Shown: piece after piece, positions 1 to 11,606 of the stretch
Position numbering within the stretch: position 1 is the first letter of the stretch
Layout: each line of letters begins with the position of its first letter
Origin: an uncultured Pelagibacteraceae bacterium
Lineage (GTDB): Bacteria > Pseudomonadota > Alphaproteobacteria > Pelagibacterales > Pelagibacteraceae
Direction: 5' to 3'
Assembly: GCA_902549785.1 (NCBI GenBank)
Contig: CACCWT010000010.1
Location: forward strand, 1-24,526
DNA: 24,526 bases
Made by a program: the position numbers and the translations under genes
The notes under the pieces: generated by a model
What the model was told of the DNA's origin: nothing
What the model saw: only the letters and a program-made list of their open reading frames with translations
Database searches by the model: none

Positions 1-764
1 TAGCACTAAAAGTTAAAGGGCTTTTAAATATTCAATTTGCAATAAAAAAGGATGAAATATTTGTAATAGAAGTAAACCCAAGAGCAAGCAGAACAGTTCC
101 ATTCGTTTCAAAAGCTAATGGTGTTCCGCTAGCTAAAATTGCATCTAGAATAATGGCTGGAGAAAAACTTTCAAAGTACAAATTAAAATATAAAACCAAT
201 AAAAAATTTGCAGTCAAAGAAGCAGTATTTCCATTTAATAAATTTCCTGATAGCGATCTATTGCTTGGACCAGAAATGAAATCTACTGGAGAAGTGATGG
301 GGTTTGATGATGACTTTGGTATGGCAATAGCCAAAAGTCAAATAGCTGCAGCAAATTCATTACCTACAAAAGGTTTAGCATTTTTATCAGTTAAAGATTC
401 TCATAAACAAGAAATTGTTGGCGTTGCACAGAGATTATTAAAACTTGGATTTACTCTATCGGCAACTAAAGGAACTGCAGATATTTTAATTAAGAAAGGT
501 ATGAAATGCAGAAAAATTAATAAAGTGAGTAGTGGTAAACCTCATATAGTAGATGTACTTAATTCAAAAAAAATCTCATTGGTAATTAATACTGGTGGCG
601 GAAATAGTGAAAATAGAATTAGTGATGCAAGAGCACTAAGAAGGGGAACTTTAGCTAATAAAATTCCTTATTGCACGAATATGTCTACTGCATATTCATT
701 TTTAGAAGCAATCAATGCTCTGAAGACGAAAAAACTTAAAGTTAAAGCTCTTCAAGAAAACTAA
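1..764 (+). CDS. carB: Carbamoyl-phosphate synthase large subunit, C-terminal part (partial)
   Basis: This is the 3' end of carB; the gene begins upstream of the window and the reading frame is open from base 3. The enzyme makes carbamoyl phosphate from bicarbonate, ammonia (from glutamine via CarA) and two ATP, feeding arginine and pyrimidine synthesis in the cytoplasm. The first visible residues contain the end of the second ATP-grasp domain (EVNPRASRTVPFVSKA, codons at about 69-116). The rest is the regulatory MGS-like domain, ending with the typical INTGGG and RRGTLANKIPYCTN segments near the C-terminus. An internal ATG at 153 is not the true start because homology continues upstream of it. 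The stop codon TAA (762-764) overlaps by 4 bp the stop of the convergent ATP-grasp gene. Identity is very secure. Confidence 0.97.
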   Translation, partial: ALKVKGLLNIQFAIKKDEIFVIEVNPRASRTVPFVSKANGVPLAKIASRIMAGEKLSKYKLKYKTNKKFAVKEAVFPFNKFPDSDLLLGPEMKSTGEVMGFDDDFGMAIAKSQIAAANSLPTKGLAFLSVKDSHKQEIVGVAQRLLKLGFTLSATKGTADILIKKGMKCRKINKVSSGKPHIVDVLNSKKISLVINTGGGNSENRISDARALRRGTLANKIPYCTNMSTAYSFLEAINALKTKKLKVKALQEN

Positions 765-2206
765 GCATCCACAACCATTGTATCTTTAGACCCACCTCCT
801 TGAGAACTATTTACTATGGTACTTCCTTTTCTCAAAGCAACTCTTGTAAGACCTCCAGTCGTAACATAAGAAGTTTTACCAGTTAATATAAAAGGCCTTA
901 AATCTAAATGTCTTGGCTCAATACCATTTTCACAAATAGTTGGTATTGTTGATAATATTTCTAAAGGTTGAGCAACAAAATCTCGAGGATTTTTTTTAAT
1001 CTTTTTTACCATCTCATCTCGCTCTTTTTTTGGTGCCTTAGGACCAATCATTATTCCATATCCACCTGAAGCATTTGCTGGTTTAACAACAAGCTTAGCT
1101 ATGTTTTCAATTACATGTTGTCTGTGAACTTTGTTTTCACACAAAAATGTTTCTACTTGGTTAAGTTTTGGTTGCTCACCTAAATAATAGACAATCATTT
1201 TATTAACATAAGAATAAACAGCCTTATCATCTGCAACTCCAGTTCCAAGGGCATTAATAATACCAACATTTCCCTTTTTCCAACATTTAAATAAACCCGG
1301 GACTCCAATTAGTGACTCTTTATTAAAGACTTTTGGATCAAGGAAAGTATCATCTAATCTTCTGTATATACAATCAACTTTTAATTTTCCTTTAACTGTT
1401 TTCATATAAACAAAATCATTTTCGACAAATAAATCTTTACCTTCAACTAAGGCTATTCCCATTTGTTGAGCTAAAAATGAATGTTCAAAGTAAGCAGAAT
1501 TGTAAATACCTGGTGTCAAAACAACCATATGAGGATTGTCAGTTTTTTTTGGTATGCATTCAACCATACTTTGATATAGTTTATTAGAATACTGGTGGAT
1601 AGAGGAAACTTTATATCGAGTAAATAATTCTGGAAATACGTCCCTCATTACCATTCTATTTTCCAACATATAAGACACTCCAGATGGGACACGTAAATTA
1701 TCTTCAAGAACTAAGTATTCTCCATTAATATTTCTTATTAAATCAATTCCAGATATATTTGCCCAAGCTTTATATTTTGGTGAAAAACCTTCACATTCTT
1801 TTAAATAATAAGGTGAGTTAAATATTAATTCTTTTGGAACAACCTTATCCTTAAAAATTTTTTTTTTATTATAAACATCATCTATAAATAAATTTAATGC
1901 TTTTACTCTTTGAATTAAACCTCTAGATATTTTATTCCATTGAGATTTTGGAATAATTCTTGGTATGATATCTAACGGCCATTTTTTTTCCTCTGCTCTA
2001 TTGTTTGCAGCATAAACTCTAAAATTAATACCTCTAGCACTTATGGTGCTTTGACAATTTTTTTCAATTTCCTGAAGTTTTTTTGTTCCATGTCTTTCTA
2101 AGATGCCAGTCATTATTCTAGCATGTTTTCTAATCTTATTTTCTTCTGTCAAATATCCGTCATATGCGGATTTTGAGTCATAACTTTTCCATAGAGAAAC
2201 AGACAT
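761..2206 (-). CDS. Circularly permuted ATP-grasp protein (DUF404/DUF407 type)
   Basis: A 481-residue protein of the circularly permuted type 2 ATP-grasp family. Family hallmarks seen: EDNLRVPSGVSYMLENR (residues about 168-184), CIYRRLDD (279-286), VVKPANASGGYGIMIGP (373-389) for nucleotide binding, and the C-terminal NSSQGGGSKDT (466-476). The family is predicted to ligate amino or carboxyl groups, perhaps making or modifying peptides, but no substrate is established. In many bacteria it lies in an operon with an alpha-E protein (DUF403), a transglutaminase-like protein and the Anbu proteasome. Here it is divergent from an Anbu gene (start codons 106 bp apart), while alpha-E and transglutaminase are absent from the window; 481 residues leaves no room for a fused alpha-E domain. 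It is convergent with carB, with a 4-bp CTAA overlap of stop codons. Family assignment is strong; function is inferred. Confidence 0.92.
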   Translation of the reverse strand: MSVSLWKSYDSKSAYDGYLTEENKIRKHARIMTGILERHGTKKLQEIEKNCQSTISARGINFRVYAANNRAEEKKWPLDIIPRIIPKSQWNKISRGLIQRVKALNLFIDDVYNKKKIFKDKVVPKELIFNSPYYLKECEGFSPKYKAWANISGIDLIRNINGEYLVLEDNLRVPSGVSYMLENRMVMRDVFPELFTRYKVSSIHQYSNKLYQSMVECIPKKTDNPHMVVLTPGIYNSAYFEHSFLAQQMGIALVEGKDLFVENDFVYMKTVKGKLKVDCIYRRLDDTFLDPKVFNKESLIGVPGLFKCWKKGNVGIINALGTGVADDKAVYSYVNKMIVYYLGEQPKLNQVETFLCENKVHRQHVIENIAKLVVKPANASGGYGIMIGPKAPKKERDEMVKKIKKNPRDFVAQPLEILSTIPTICENGIEPRHLDLRPFILTGKTSYVTTGGLTRVALRKGSTIVNSSQGGGSKDTMVVDA

Positions 2207-2312
2207 TAAACAATTTTTTTATAAAATGAATTGTAAAACAATTGCTAAATACAAATAGCTGCTATGACATAAAATATTTGATAATTACGTCATTTTTAAA
2301 TAAAAATCGCTC
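2207..2312. promoter_or_regulatory. Divergent promoter region of ATP-grasp/Anbu with spaced inverted repeat
   Basis: This 106-bp spacer is the longest non-coding stretch in the window and must hold the promoters of both divergent genes. It contains ATGACATAA at 2264-2272 and its near-perfect inverse TTACGTCAT at 2285-2293 (8 of 9 matched), with a 12-bp spacer and arm centres 21 bp apart, about two helical turns. A third copy, ATGACATA, begins at the Anbu start codon (2313-2320). A TTGATA at 2278-2283 lies between the arms and could be a -35 element, with a weak TAAAAA at 2301-2306 as -10. If so, Anbu would be almost leaderless and the repeat would flank the -35. No Shine-Dalgarno is visible. 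The operator and promoter readings are hypotheses from pattern alone. Confidence 0.35.
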
Positions 2313-3038
2313 ATGACATACTGTATTGGAATAAAAACAAATGAAGGATTGGTCTTCGCATCAGACTCGAGAACCAATGCAGGTTTAGATAATGTAAATA
2401 TTTATTCAAAAATGTTTACTCATGATGTTGGTGATAGAACAATAGTAATAGTAACATCTGGTAATTTAGGAACATCGCAAGCTGTTTACAAATCTGTAGA
2501 GAAGGATTTAAAAAGCTCAACGGGCATACTTAATTTGAATACGTGTAAAGACTTTGAACAAATTGCATCTTATGTAGGAAGTCTAAATATAAAACATTCA
2601 TCTCCTCAAGGGATAAATACTGATGATGTGCTTTTAGGTTCAACTTTTATAATAGGTGGTCAAATAAAAGGACAAAAGCCAGAGCTTTATCTTATATATC
2701 CTCAGGGAAACTATATAAGACCAGCAGATAGTAAACCTTATCTTGTAATTGGTGAAGTTAAGTATGGCAAACCAATACTTGATAGAGTTATTAAACCAGA
2801 TGTATCAATTGGTGATGCATCAAGGTGTGCACTAATTTCTATGGACTCTACTTTAAAAAGTGACTTAACCGTAGGTCCACCCATTGATTTTGCAATTTAT
2901 AAAAAAGATGAAAATAAATTAGCATCATTAAAATGTTTAAGTTTAGATGATGAAGATTATTCTAAAGTCTGTAACACCTGGTCTGAAGGAATTTTTAAAG
3001 TATTTGATACATTTCCTAGATTTGATTGGGAAAATTAA
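2313..3038 (+). CDS. Anbu-type proteasome beta-subunit peptidase
   Basis: A 241-residue Ntn-hydrolase of the Anbu (ancestral beta subunit, COG3484) group, a bacterial relative of HslV and the proteasome. It begins MTYCIGI, so removal of Met1 would expose the catalytic threonine directly (Thr1 of the mature protein). Asp18 in FASDSRTNAG and Lys33 in IYSKMF occupy the positions of the proteasomal Asp17 and Lys33, so the active site looks intact. This also fixes the start at 2313. The length matches the family. Anbu proteins assemble into open helical or ring-like oligomers; their substrates are unknown. The gene is divergent from the ATP-grasp gene, a classical genomic partner, and its stop overlaps by 4 bp (TTAA) the stop of the convergent 2OG oxygenase. 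Family call is strong; biological role is unknown. Confidence 0.92.
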   Translation: MTYCIGIKTNEGLVFASDSRTNAGLDNVNIYSKMFTHDVGDRTIVIVTSGNLGTSQAVYKSVEKDLKSSTGILNLNTCKDFEQIASYVGSLNIKHSSPQGINTDDVLLGSTFIIGGQIKGQKPELYLIYPQGNYIRPADSKPYLVIGEVKYGKPILDRVIKPDVSIGDASRCALISMDSTLKSDLTVGPPIDFAIYKKDENKLASLKCLSLDDEDYSKVCNTWSEGIFKVFDTFPRFDWEN

Positions 3039-3700
3039 TTATCAACTTTCCAATCAGTTTTAAAAGTAACATAATTTACTTGTAAACACCTTCTTTCTTT
3101 TATTATTTCTTTCTTTTCCATTCCATGCCAAGTATTGGGTCCGCTTGAAAAAAAATATCCATAATTATCTTTATAAGGTAATGTTTTAATTAGTTTTAAA
3201 TCACTATTATAAAAATCTGTACCAAGTTCTTCACTTTCATTATGTTTGTTAATGAATAATAAACATGACATAAGTTTTTCCTTAATATCACAGTGTGGTT
3301 TCAGCCAAAAACCTTCTCGATCACATATAACCTCAACTCGTACATAAGAATTAGACAAATCTTTATTGATTAATTCAGAAATTTTTAGATGAGTTTCTTT
3401 ACTTTGAAGTTCTTTAATTAAATTTGTTAGTCCTGGAAATTCTCTGGTATTTTCATGAGTTACAAAACATCGAAATTTTAAAGCTTTTCCACCATCTGAA
3501 ATTCCCTCTCTAAATTTTCCCTCACCTCCATCAATAGCTCTGGTTCCATCATAATTAAGGTTGTGTTTTGCTGGGTCAGATATATCTGCTTTTATTATCT
3601 CGTTTATTTGATCGTCTGTTAAAGGTTTATTTAATTCCCAATGCTCAAATGGATTAACAAATTTTTTTGAGTTGTTTAGTATTGAGTTTAAAAATGACAT
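3035..3700 (-). CDS. 2-oxoglutarate/Fe(II)-dependent oxygenase-like protein
   Basis: A 221-residue protein with the layout of the 2OG-Fe(II) dioxygenase double-stranded beta-helix. His136 and Asp138 (KPHCD) form the HxD motif, His192 (NTWHG) is a plausible distal iron ligand, and Arg203 or Arg204 (KERRCLQVNY) lies 11-12 residues later, where the 2-oxoglutarate-binding arginine is expected. Such enzymes hydroxylate or otherwise oxidise small molecules, proteins or nucleic acids; the substrate cannot be told from sequence. The start ATG overlaps the stop of the upstream ELM1-family gene by one base (TAATG), so the two are probably co-transcribed and translationally coupled. Its 3' end overlaps that of the Anbu gene. 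The N-terminal ~60 residues show no recognisable domain. Fold assignment is by motif, moderately confident. Confidence 0.72.
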   Translation of the reverse strand: MSFLNSILNNSKKFVNPFEHWELNKPLTDDQINEIIKADISDPAKHNLNYDGTRAIDGGEGKFREGISDGGKALKFRCFVTHENTREFPGLTNLIKELQSKETHLKISELINKDLSNSYVRVEVICDREGFWLKPHCDIKEKLMSCLLFINKHNESEELGTDFYNSDLKLIKTLPYKDNYGYFFSSGPNTWHGMEKKEIIKERRCLQVNYVTFKTDWKVDN

Positions 3701-4644
3701 TAATAATTAATTTTTTCTTTTATAATTTTTGCTACCCTATTAGTTTCATCAAGACTTTGATAGGTCCAATTTTTGATATCTTCTCCAAGATTTCTAGTGA
3801 TATTTAAATCTCTAAACAGATTTCGAAATCTTTGGAACCGAATATCATTTTTTTTAGGTAAAATATTTGCAATGTAAATGGGTTTTCCTGTTAAAGCGGC
3901 TTCAGAAATCATTGAGCTTGAATCACAAGTAACTATAATATTTTCTGAAATTGCTAAAGCAGATAAATAAGCATTTTTATCAACATTCATTATAACTGTA
4001 TGATTTTCTCCAAAAAATTCTTTTGCATAATGGATAGTATTCAAAGGGGTCCTCATTGATGGAATTACGACAAGCTGAAAGTCATTTTTCTTTAAAAGCT
4101 TATAGAAAATTGAAAAAATATGTTTCATATTTTTTGTTGAATAATCATAGTATTTTGTGGGTCCGCCCATAATTAAGCACCAAATTTTTCTGTTATCTTT
4201 TCTTATAAATGAGTTTAAGTAATCCTTATTTTCCTCTATTTCGTCTTTTGTAAGATAGTGAATTGCACCTTTTGTATTAATTATATTTGAACCACTAATT
4301 CCGTCATGTTCGGGTGCTACAATAAAATCAAAATAATTAAAGTTTATTTTTGGATCTTGTATATGAATATTAAAAACTTTTTTGTTTGAGATACTTTTTA
4401 AATGGATTGATGGAATTATACTTTTTCTTCCACAAGAAATTATTATATCAAAATCTGAAGAGTTTATTTTTTTGTAAACATTTTGCGAAATTGGCGTAAA
4501 TTTTGGTGGAATTAATCTCCATAAACTTTTAAGTTCAACCTTATGGTGAGTAAAATCAAGATCGAGAGCTTTAGCTAAACCTTCTACCTGACTAAGCATG
4601 CCGTGCATGCCTTCAGTCAATAATATACCTTTTAATTTGCTCAT
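3700..4644 (-). CDS. ELM1-family protein (COG3660, GT-B-like)
   Basis: A 314-residue protein resembling the alphaproteobacterial family labelled mitochondrial fission ELM1 after its plant relative. Supporting segments are LLTEGMHGMLSQVEGLAKAL at the N-terminus, FNIHIQDPK (about 92-100), VAPEHDGI (about 109-116), the glycine-rich LIMGGPTKYY (157-166), and VTCDSSSMISEAALTGKPIY near residues 239-258. The last resembles the donor-binding region of GT-B glycosyltransferases. Some database entries misname such proteins as nucleoside-diphosphate-sugar epimerases, but no Rossmann GxxGxxG motif is present at the N-terminus. Activity is unproven; a role in envelope sugar transfer is conceivable. It is divergent from trxB with only 20 bp between start codons and precedes the 2OG oxygenase in an operon. 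Confidence 0.78.
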   Translation of the reverse strand: MSKLKGILLTEGMHGMLSQVEGLAKALDLDFTHHKVELKSLWRLIPPKFTPISQNVYKKINSSDFDIIISCGRKSIIPSIHLKSISNKKVFNIHIQDPKINFNYFDFIVAPEHDGISGSNIINTKGAIHYLTKDEIEENKDYLNSFIRKDNRKIWCLIMGGPTKYYDYSTKNMKHIFSIFYKLLKKNDFQLVVIPSMRTPLNTIHYAKEFFGENHTVIMNVDKNAYLSALAISENIIVTCDSSSMISEAALTGKPIYIANILPKKNDIRFQRFRNLFRDLNITRNLGEDIKNWTYQSLDETNRVAKIIKEKINY

Positions 4645-4664
4645 TATTTACTATATAGACCTGT
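4645..4664 (+). promoter_or_regulatory. 20-bp divergent start region with putative trxB -10
   Basis: Only 20 bp separate the start codons of the ELM1-family gene and trxB. TATATA at 4652-4657 could be the trxB -10 element, which would place the transcription start at or within a base or two of the trxB ATG, giving a leaderless or nearly leaderless mRNA. No good -35 was found at the proper distance. The promoters of both genes must extend into the neighbour's coding sequence. Weak evidence. Confidence 0.3.
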
Positions 4665-5612
4665 ATGAATAAAAAACCAACTAAACATACAAAAGTGTTA
4701 ATAATTGGATCAGGACCAGCTGGTTATACTGCTGCAGTTTATGCTGCGAGAGCTATGCTTAAACCAATGTTGGTTGCGGGTATGCAACCGGGTGGTCAAT
4801 TAACTATAACAACTGATGTTGAGAACTACCCTGGATTTGCGGATGTTATTCAAGGGCCATGGCTAATGGAACAAATGAGAGAGCAGGCAAAAGCAGTCGG
4901 AACCGATTTAGTTGAAGATCATATCCAATCAGTAAATTTAAAATCTAAACCGTTTGAGGCGATTGGTGATGGAGGACAAAAATATACCGCAGACTCGATT
5001 ATAATTTCGACTGGAGCACAAGCAAGATGGTTAAACATTGAATCTGAACAAAAATTTAAGGGATTTGGAGTATCAGCTTGTGCAACATGTGATGGTTTTT
5101 TTTTTAAAGATAAAACAGTTGCAGTTGTTGGTGGGGGAAATGCTGCAGTAGAAGAAGCTATGTTTCTTACAAAATTTGCATCAAAGGTACAATTAATTCA
5201 TAGACGAGATGAACTTAGAGCTGAAAAACTTTTACAAAAAAAATTAATGGAGAATAAAAAAATTGAGATTATTTGGGACTCTGTTGTTGAAGAAGTAATA
5301 GGTGATGAAGAGCCGAAAAATGTAAAAGGATTAAAAATTAAAAATGTTAAAACTAATCAAATATCAGAATTAAAAATAGATGCATTATTTATTGCTATTG
5401 GACATGATCCTGCTACATCTTTATTTAAAGATCAGCTAGAAATGGACAGCACAGGCTATTTAATTACTAAAAACGATTCTACCGAGACTAACATTCCAGG
5501 AGTTTACGCAGCTGGAGACGTGAAAGATAAAATTTATAGGCAGGCAGTAACTGCAGCTGGAATGGGCTGTATGGCAGCATTAGAGGCAGAAAAATATTTA
5601 GCTGCAAATTAA
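4665..5612 (+). CDS. trxB: Thioredoxin reductase (NADPH)
   Basis: A 315-residue low-molecular-weight thioredoxin reductase, a cytoplasmic flavoenzyme that passes electrons from NADPH to thioredoxin. The FAD-binding GSGPAG is at residues 15-20, the redox-active CATC (Cys139, Cys142) is in SACATCDGFFF, the NADPH-binding VVGGGNAAVEEA is at about 154-165 with a following HRR, and the C-terminal FAD motif GVYAAGDV precedes RQAVTAAGMGC. Length and motif order are typical. The codons just after CATC form a 10-base T run (5096-5105), a possible slippage site. It is followed after 26 bp by a PsiE-family gene on the same strand. No Shine-Dalgarno precedes the start. Identification is secure. Confidence 0.97.
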   Translation: MNKKPTKHTKVLIIGSGPAGYTAAVYAARAMLKPMLVAGMQPGGQLTITTDVENYPGFADVIQGPWLMEQMREQAKAVGTDLVEDHIQSVNLKSKPFEAIGDGGQKYTADSIIISTGAQARWLNIESEQKFKGFGVSACATCDGFFFKDKTVAVVGGGNAAVEEAMFLTKFASKVQLIHRRDELRAEKLLQKKLMENKKIEIIWDSVVEEVIGDEEPKNVKGLKIKNVKTNQISELKIDALFIAIGHDPATSLFKDQLEMDSTGYLITKNDSTETNIPGVYAAGDVKDKIYRQAVTAAGMGCMAALEAEKYLAAN

Positions 5613-5638
5613 TTGAATATCATTTATAAAATAATTTT

Positions 5639-6022
5639 ATGGAGAATATTGTAAAACAAATTCAATTATTGGCTTTAGTAATAATACTTGGGGCTACTGT
5701 CATTGCATTCGGTATAGAAATATATCAAATGATTGAAGTTCAAAAAGTCACTTTAGCTGATTTGCTGTTACTCTTTCTATACTTAGAAGTTTTAGCAATG
5801 GTTAGAGTATTTTGGGAAAGTCAATCCATTCAAATAACACTACCATTGTTTATTGCTATAACAGCACTTGCTAGATTTATAATATTGCAGGGAAAATCAA
5901 TAAATCCAGAAGTATTGCTGTATGAAGCTGGAGCAATTGTGCTAATTGCAATAGCTATACTAGTTCTGAGATTCAGGAATTCTCCTGTTTTTGGCTTAGA
6001 AAAAAAAAGAAAATCAAAATAA
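5639..6022 (+). CDS. PsiE-family membrane protein
   Basis: A 127-residue protein that is mostly hydrophobic, with about four transmembrane helices (roughly residues 7-29, 40-58, 66-84 and 92-110) and a basic C-terminal tail (EKKRKSK). The segment LLLFLYLEVLAMVRVFW followed by TLPLFIAITALARFIIL is the recognisable signature of the phosphate-starvation-inducible PsiE family. The biochemical role of PsiE proteins is not known, so phosphate-dependent regulation should not be assumed here; no Pho-box-like element stands out upstream. It lies between trxB and an SDR gene on the same strand, with gaps of 26 and 12 bp, so it is probably in an operon with one or both. Confidence 0.8.
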   Translation: MENIVKQIQLLALVIILGATVIAFGIEIYQMIEVQKVTLADLLLLFLYLEVLAMVRVFWESQSIQITLPLFIAITALARFIILQGKSINPEVLLYEAGAIVLIAIAILVLRFRNSPVFGLEKKRKSK

Positions 6023-6034
6023 TTTTACAATTAC

Positions 6035-10425
<4,391 letters not shown>

Positions 10426-10444
<19 letters not shown>

Positions 10445-11184
10445 TTATTACAGGTGGAGCCACTAGAATTGGTGCTGCTATTGCTAAAAAGCTATCTGGC
10501 AAAGGGGTTGAAATAGTTATTCATTTCAATAAATCAAAAACAAAAGCAGAAATCCTTAAAAAAGAATTATCACAAAACGGTACAAAGGTTTATTTAGTAA
10601 AAGGAGATTTAAGTGTAGAAAAAGATGTAAATAAAATTGTTAAGTTCGCAAAAAGTAAACTTAAATATTTTAACTGTCTTATAAATAATGCATCACTTTT
10701 TGAAAATGACAAATTAGAAAATTTTACCACTGATAGTTGGGGGCATCACTTAAGAACTAATTTAAGAACACCTGCTCTTTTATCAAAAGAATTTGCTAAA
10801 AATATAAGAGCAAATAATAATAATAATATTATAAATATAATTGATCAAAGAGTATTTAAACTAACACCATACTTTTTTTCTTATACTATCAGTAAAACTG
10901 GTCTTTATACTTTAACCAAAACTAGTGCAATGAGCCTAGCTCCAAAAATAAGAGTAAATGGTATTGCACCAGGCCCCACAATCAAAAACAAGAGGCAAAG
11001 TGAGAAACATTTCAAAAAACAATACATGGCAACTCCATTAAAAAGACAGGTAGATGTTGAACAGATATGTAATGCTGTTGACTTTTTTATAAAAAATATA
11101 TCTATTACTGGACAAGTATTGGCTATTGATAGTGGTCAAAACTTAAACTGGCAAACACCAGACATAATGGGTGGAAAAGAATGA
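10426..11184 (+). CDS. Pteridine-reductase-like SDR (FolM/PTR1 type)
   Basis: A 252-residue short-chain dehydrogenase. The cofactor motif is TGGATRIG (residues 9-16), i.e. TGxxxRxG, the variant of pteridine reductases and FolM, rather than the common TGxxxGxG; Arg14 corresponds to Arg17 of Leishmania PTR1. NNAS is at 87-90. The catalytic Tyr153 and Lys157 (YTISK) are preceded 13 residues upstream by Asp140 (NIIDQR) in place of the usual serine, as in PTR1 (Asp181/Tyr194/Lys198). It therefore probably reduces dihydropterins (dihydromonapterin or dihydrofolate). The ATG lies inside uvrB (19-bp overlap), and the stop overlaps folB by ATGA. Proximity to folB supports a pterin/folate role. Symbol withheld because FolM versus other pterin reductases cannot be decided from sequence. 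Confidence 0.8.
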
Positions 11185-11606
11185 AAAAAAATAATCTAAA
11201 AATTGTTAAAATTGACAAAAATAAAACTCTATTTAATTATGAAAAAAAGGTACTTATTAAAGAGCTCATTCTTGACTTAAAACTTGGATATTTTGACTTT
11301 GAAAAAAAAGCTACCCAGAAAGTAAAATTTAATTTAGAGGTAAATTATGAAGACAAAAAACCCTCTAACGACAAAGATATTAAATCAATCGTAAATTATG
11401 CCAAAATTGTAAGATTGATAAAAAAACTTGTAAATAATAAACACTATAATTTTCTTGAAACATTAGCGGAAGATGTATTCGACGAATTATTCAAAGATAA
11501 AAGAATTGATAAAATAAGTCTTCAAATTGAGAAATTAGAAATCATGAAAGATTGTTCATCCGTTGGTATTCAAATTTCAAAAAAAAGAAGCCATGATAAG
11601 CTCTGA
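11181..11606 (+). CDS. folB: Dihydroneopterin aldolase
   Basis: A 141-residue FolB-like protein that would cleave dihydroneopterin to 6-hydroxymethyl-dihydropterin and glycolaldehyde in folate synthesis. Compared with E. coli FolB, the three key residues appear conserved: Glu41 in GYFDFE, Tyr73 in VNYAKI, and Lys118 in LQIEKLE. The protein has about 20 extra N-terminal residues before the conserved core, which starts near [13 protein letters not shown]. The gene starts within the stop of the pterin-reductase-like gene (ATGA) and overlaps uvrC by 14 bp at its end. Sequence divergence is considerable; an epimerase activity (FolX-like) is also possible, but the local context supports FolB. Confidence 0.82.
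   Translation: MKKNNLKIVKIDKNKTLFNYEKKVLIKELILDLKLGYFDFEKKATQKVKFNLEVNYEDKKPSNDKDIKSIVNYAKIVRLIKKLVNNKHYNFLETLAEDVFDELFKDKRIDKISLQIEKLEIMKDCSSVGIQISKKRSHDKL

Noticed and set aside
32..334. Open frame of 100 codons on the minus strand over carB
   Set aside because: The plus strand here encodes unmistakable CarB sequence; the antisense frame has no recognisable motif.
5613..5638. Possible terminator after trxB
   Set aside because: The 26-bp spacer is AT-rich but shows no GC stem followed by a T run; the next gene follows on the same strand.
11563..11592. TTG start adding ten residues to UvrC
   Set aside because: Would increase the overlap with folB and use a rare start; ATG at 11593 gives a normal UvrC N-terminus.
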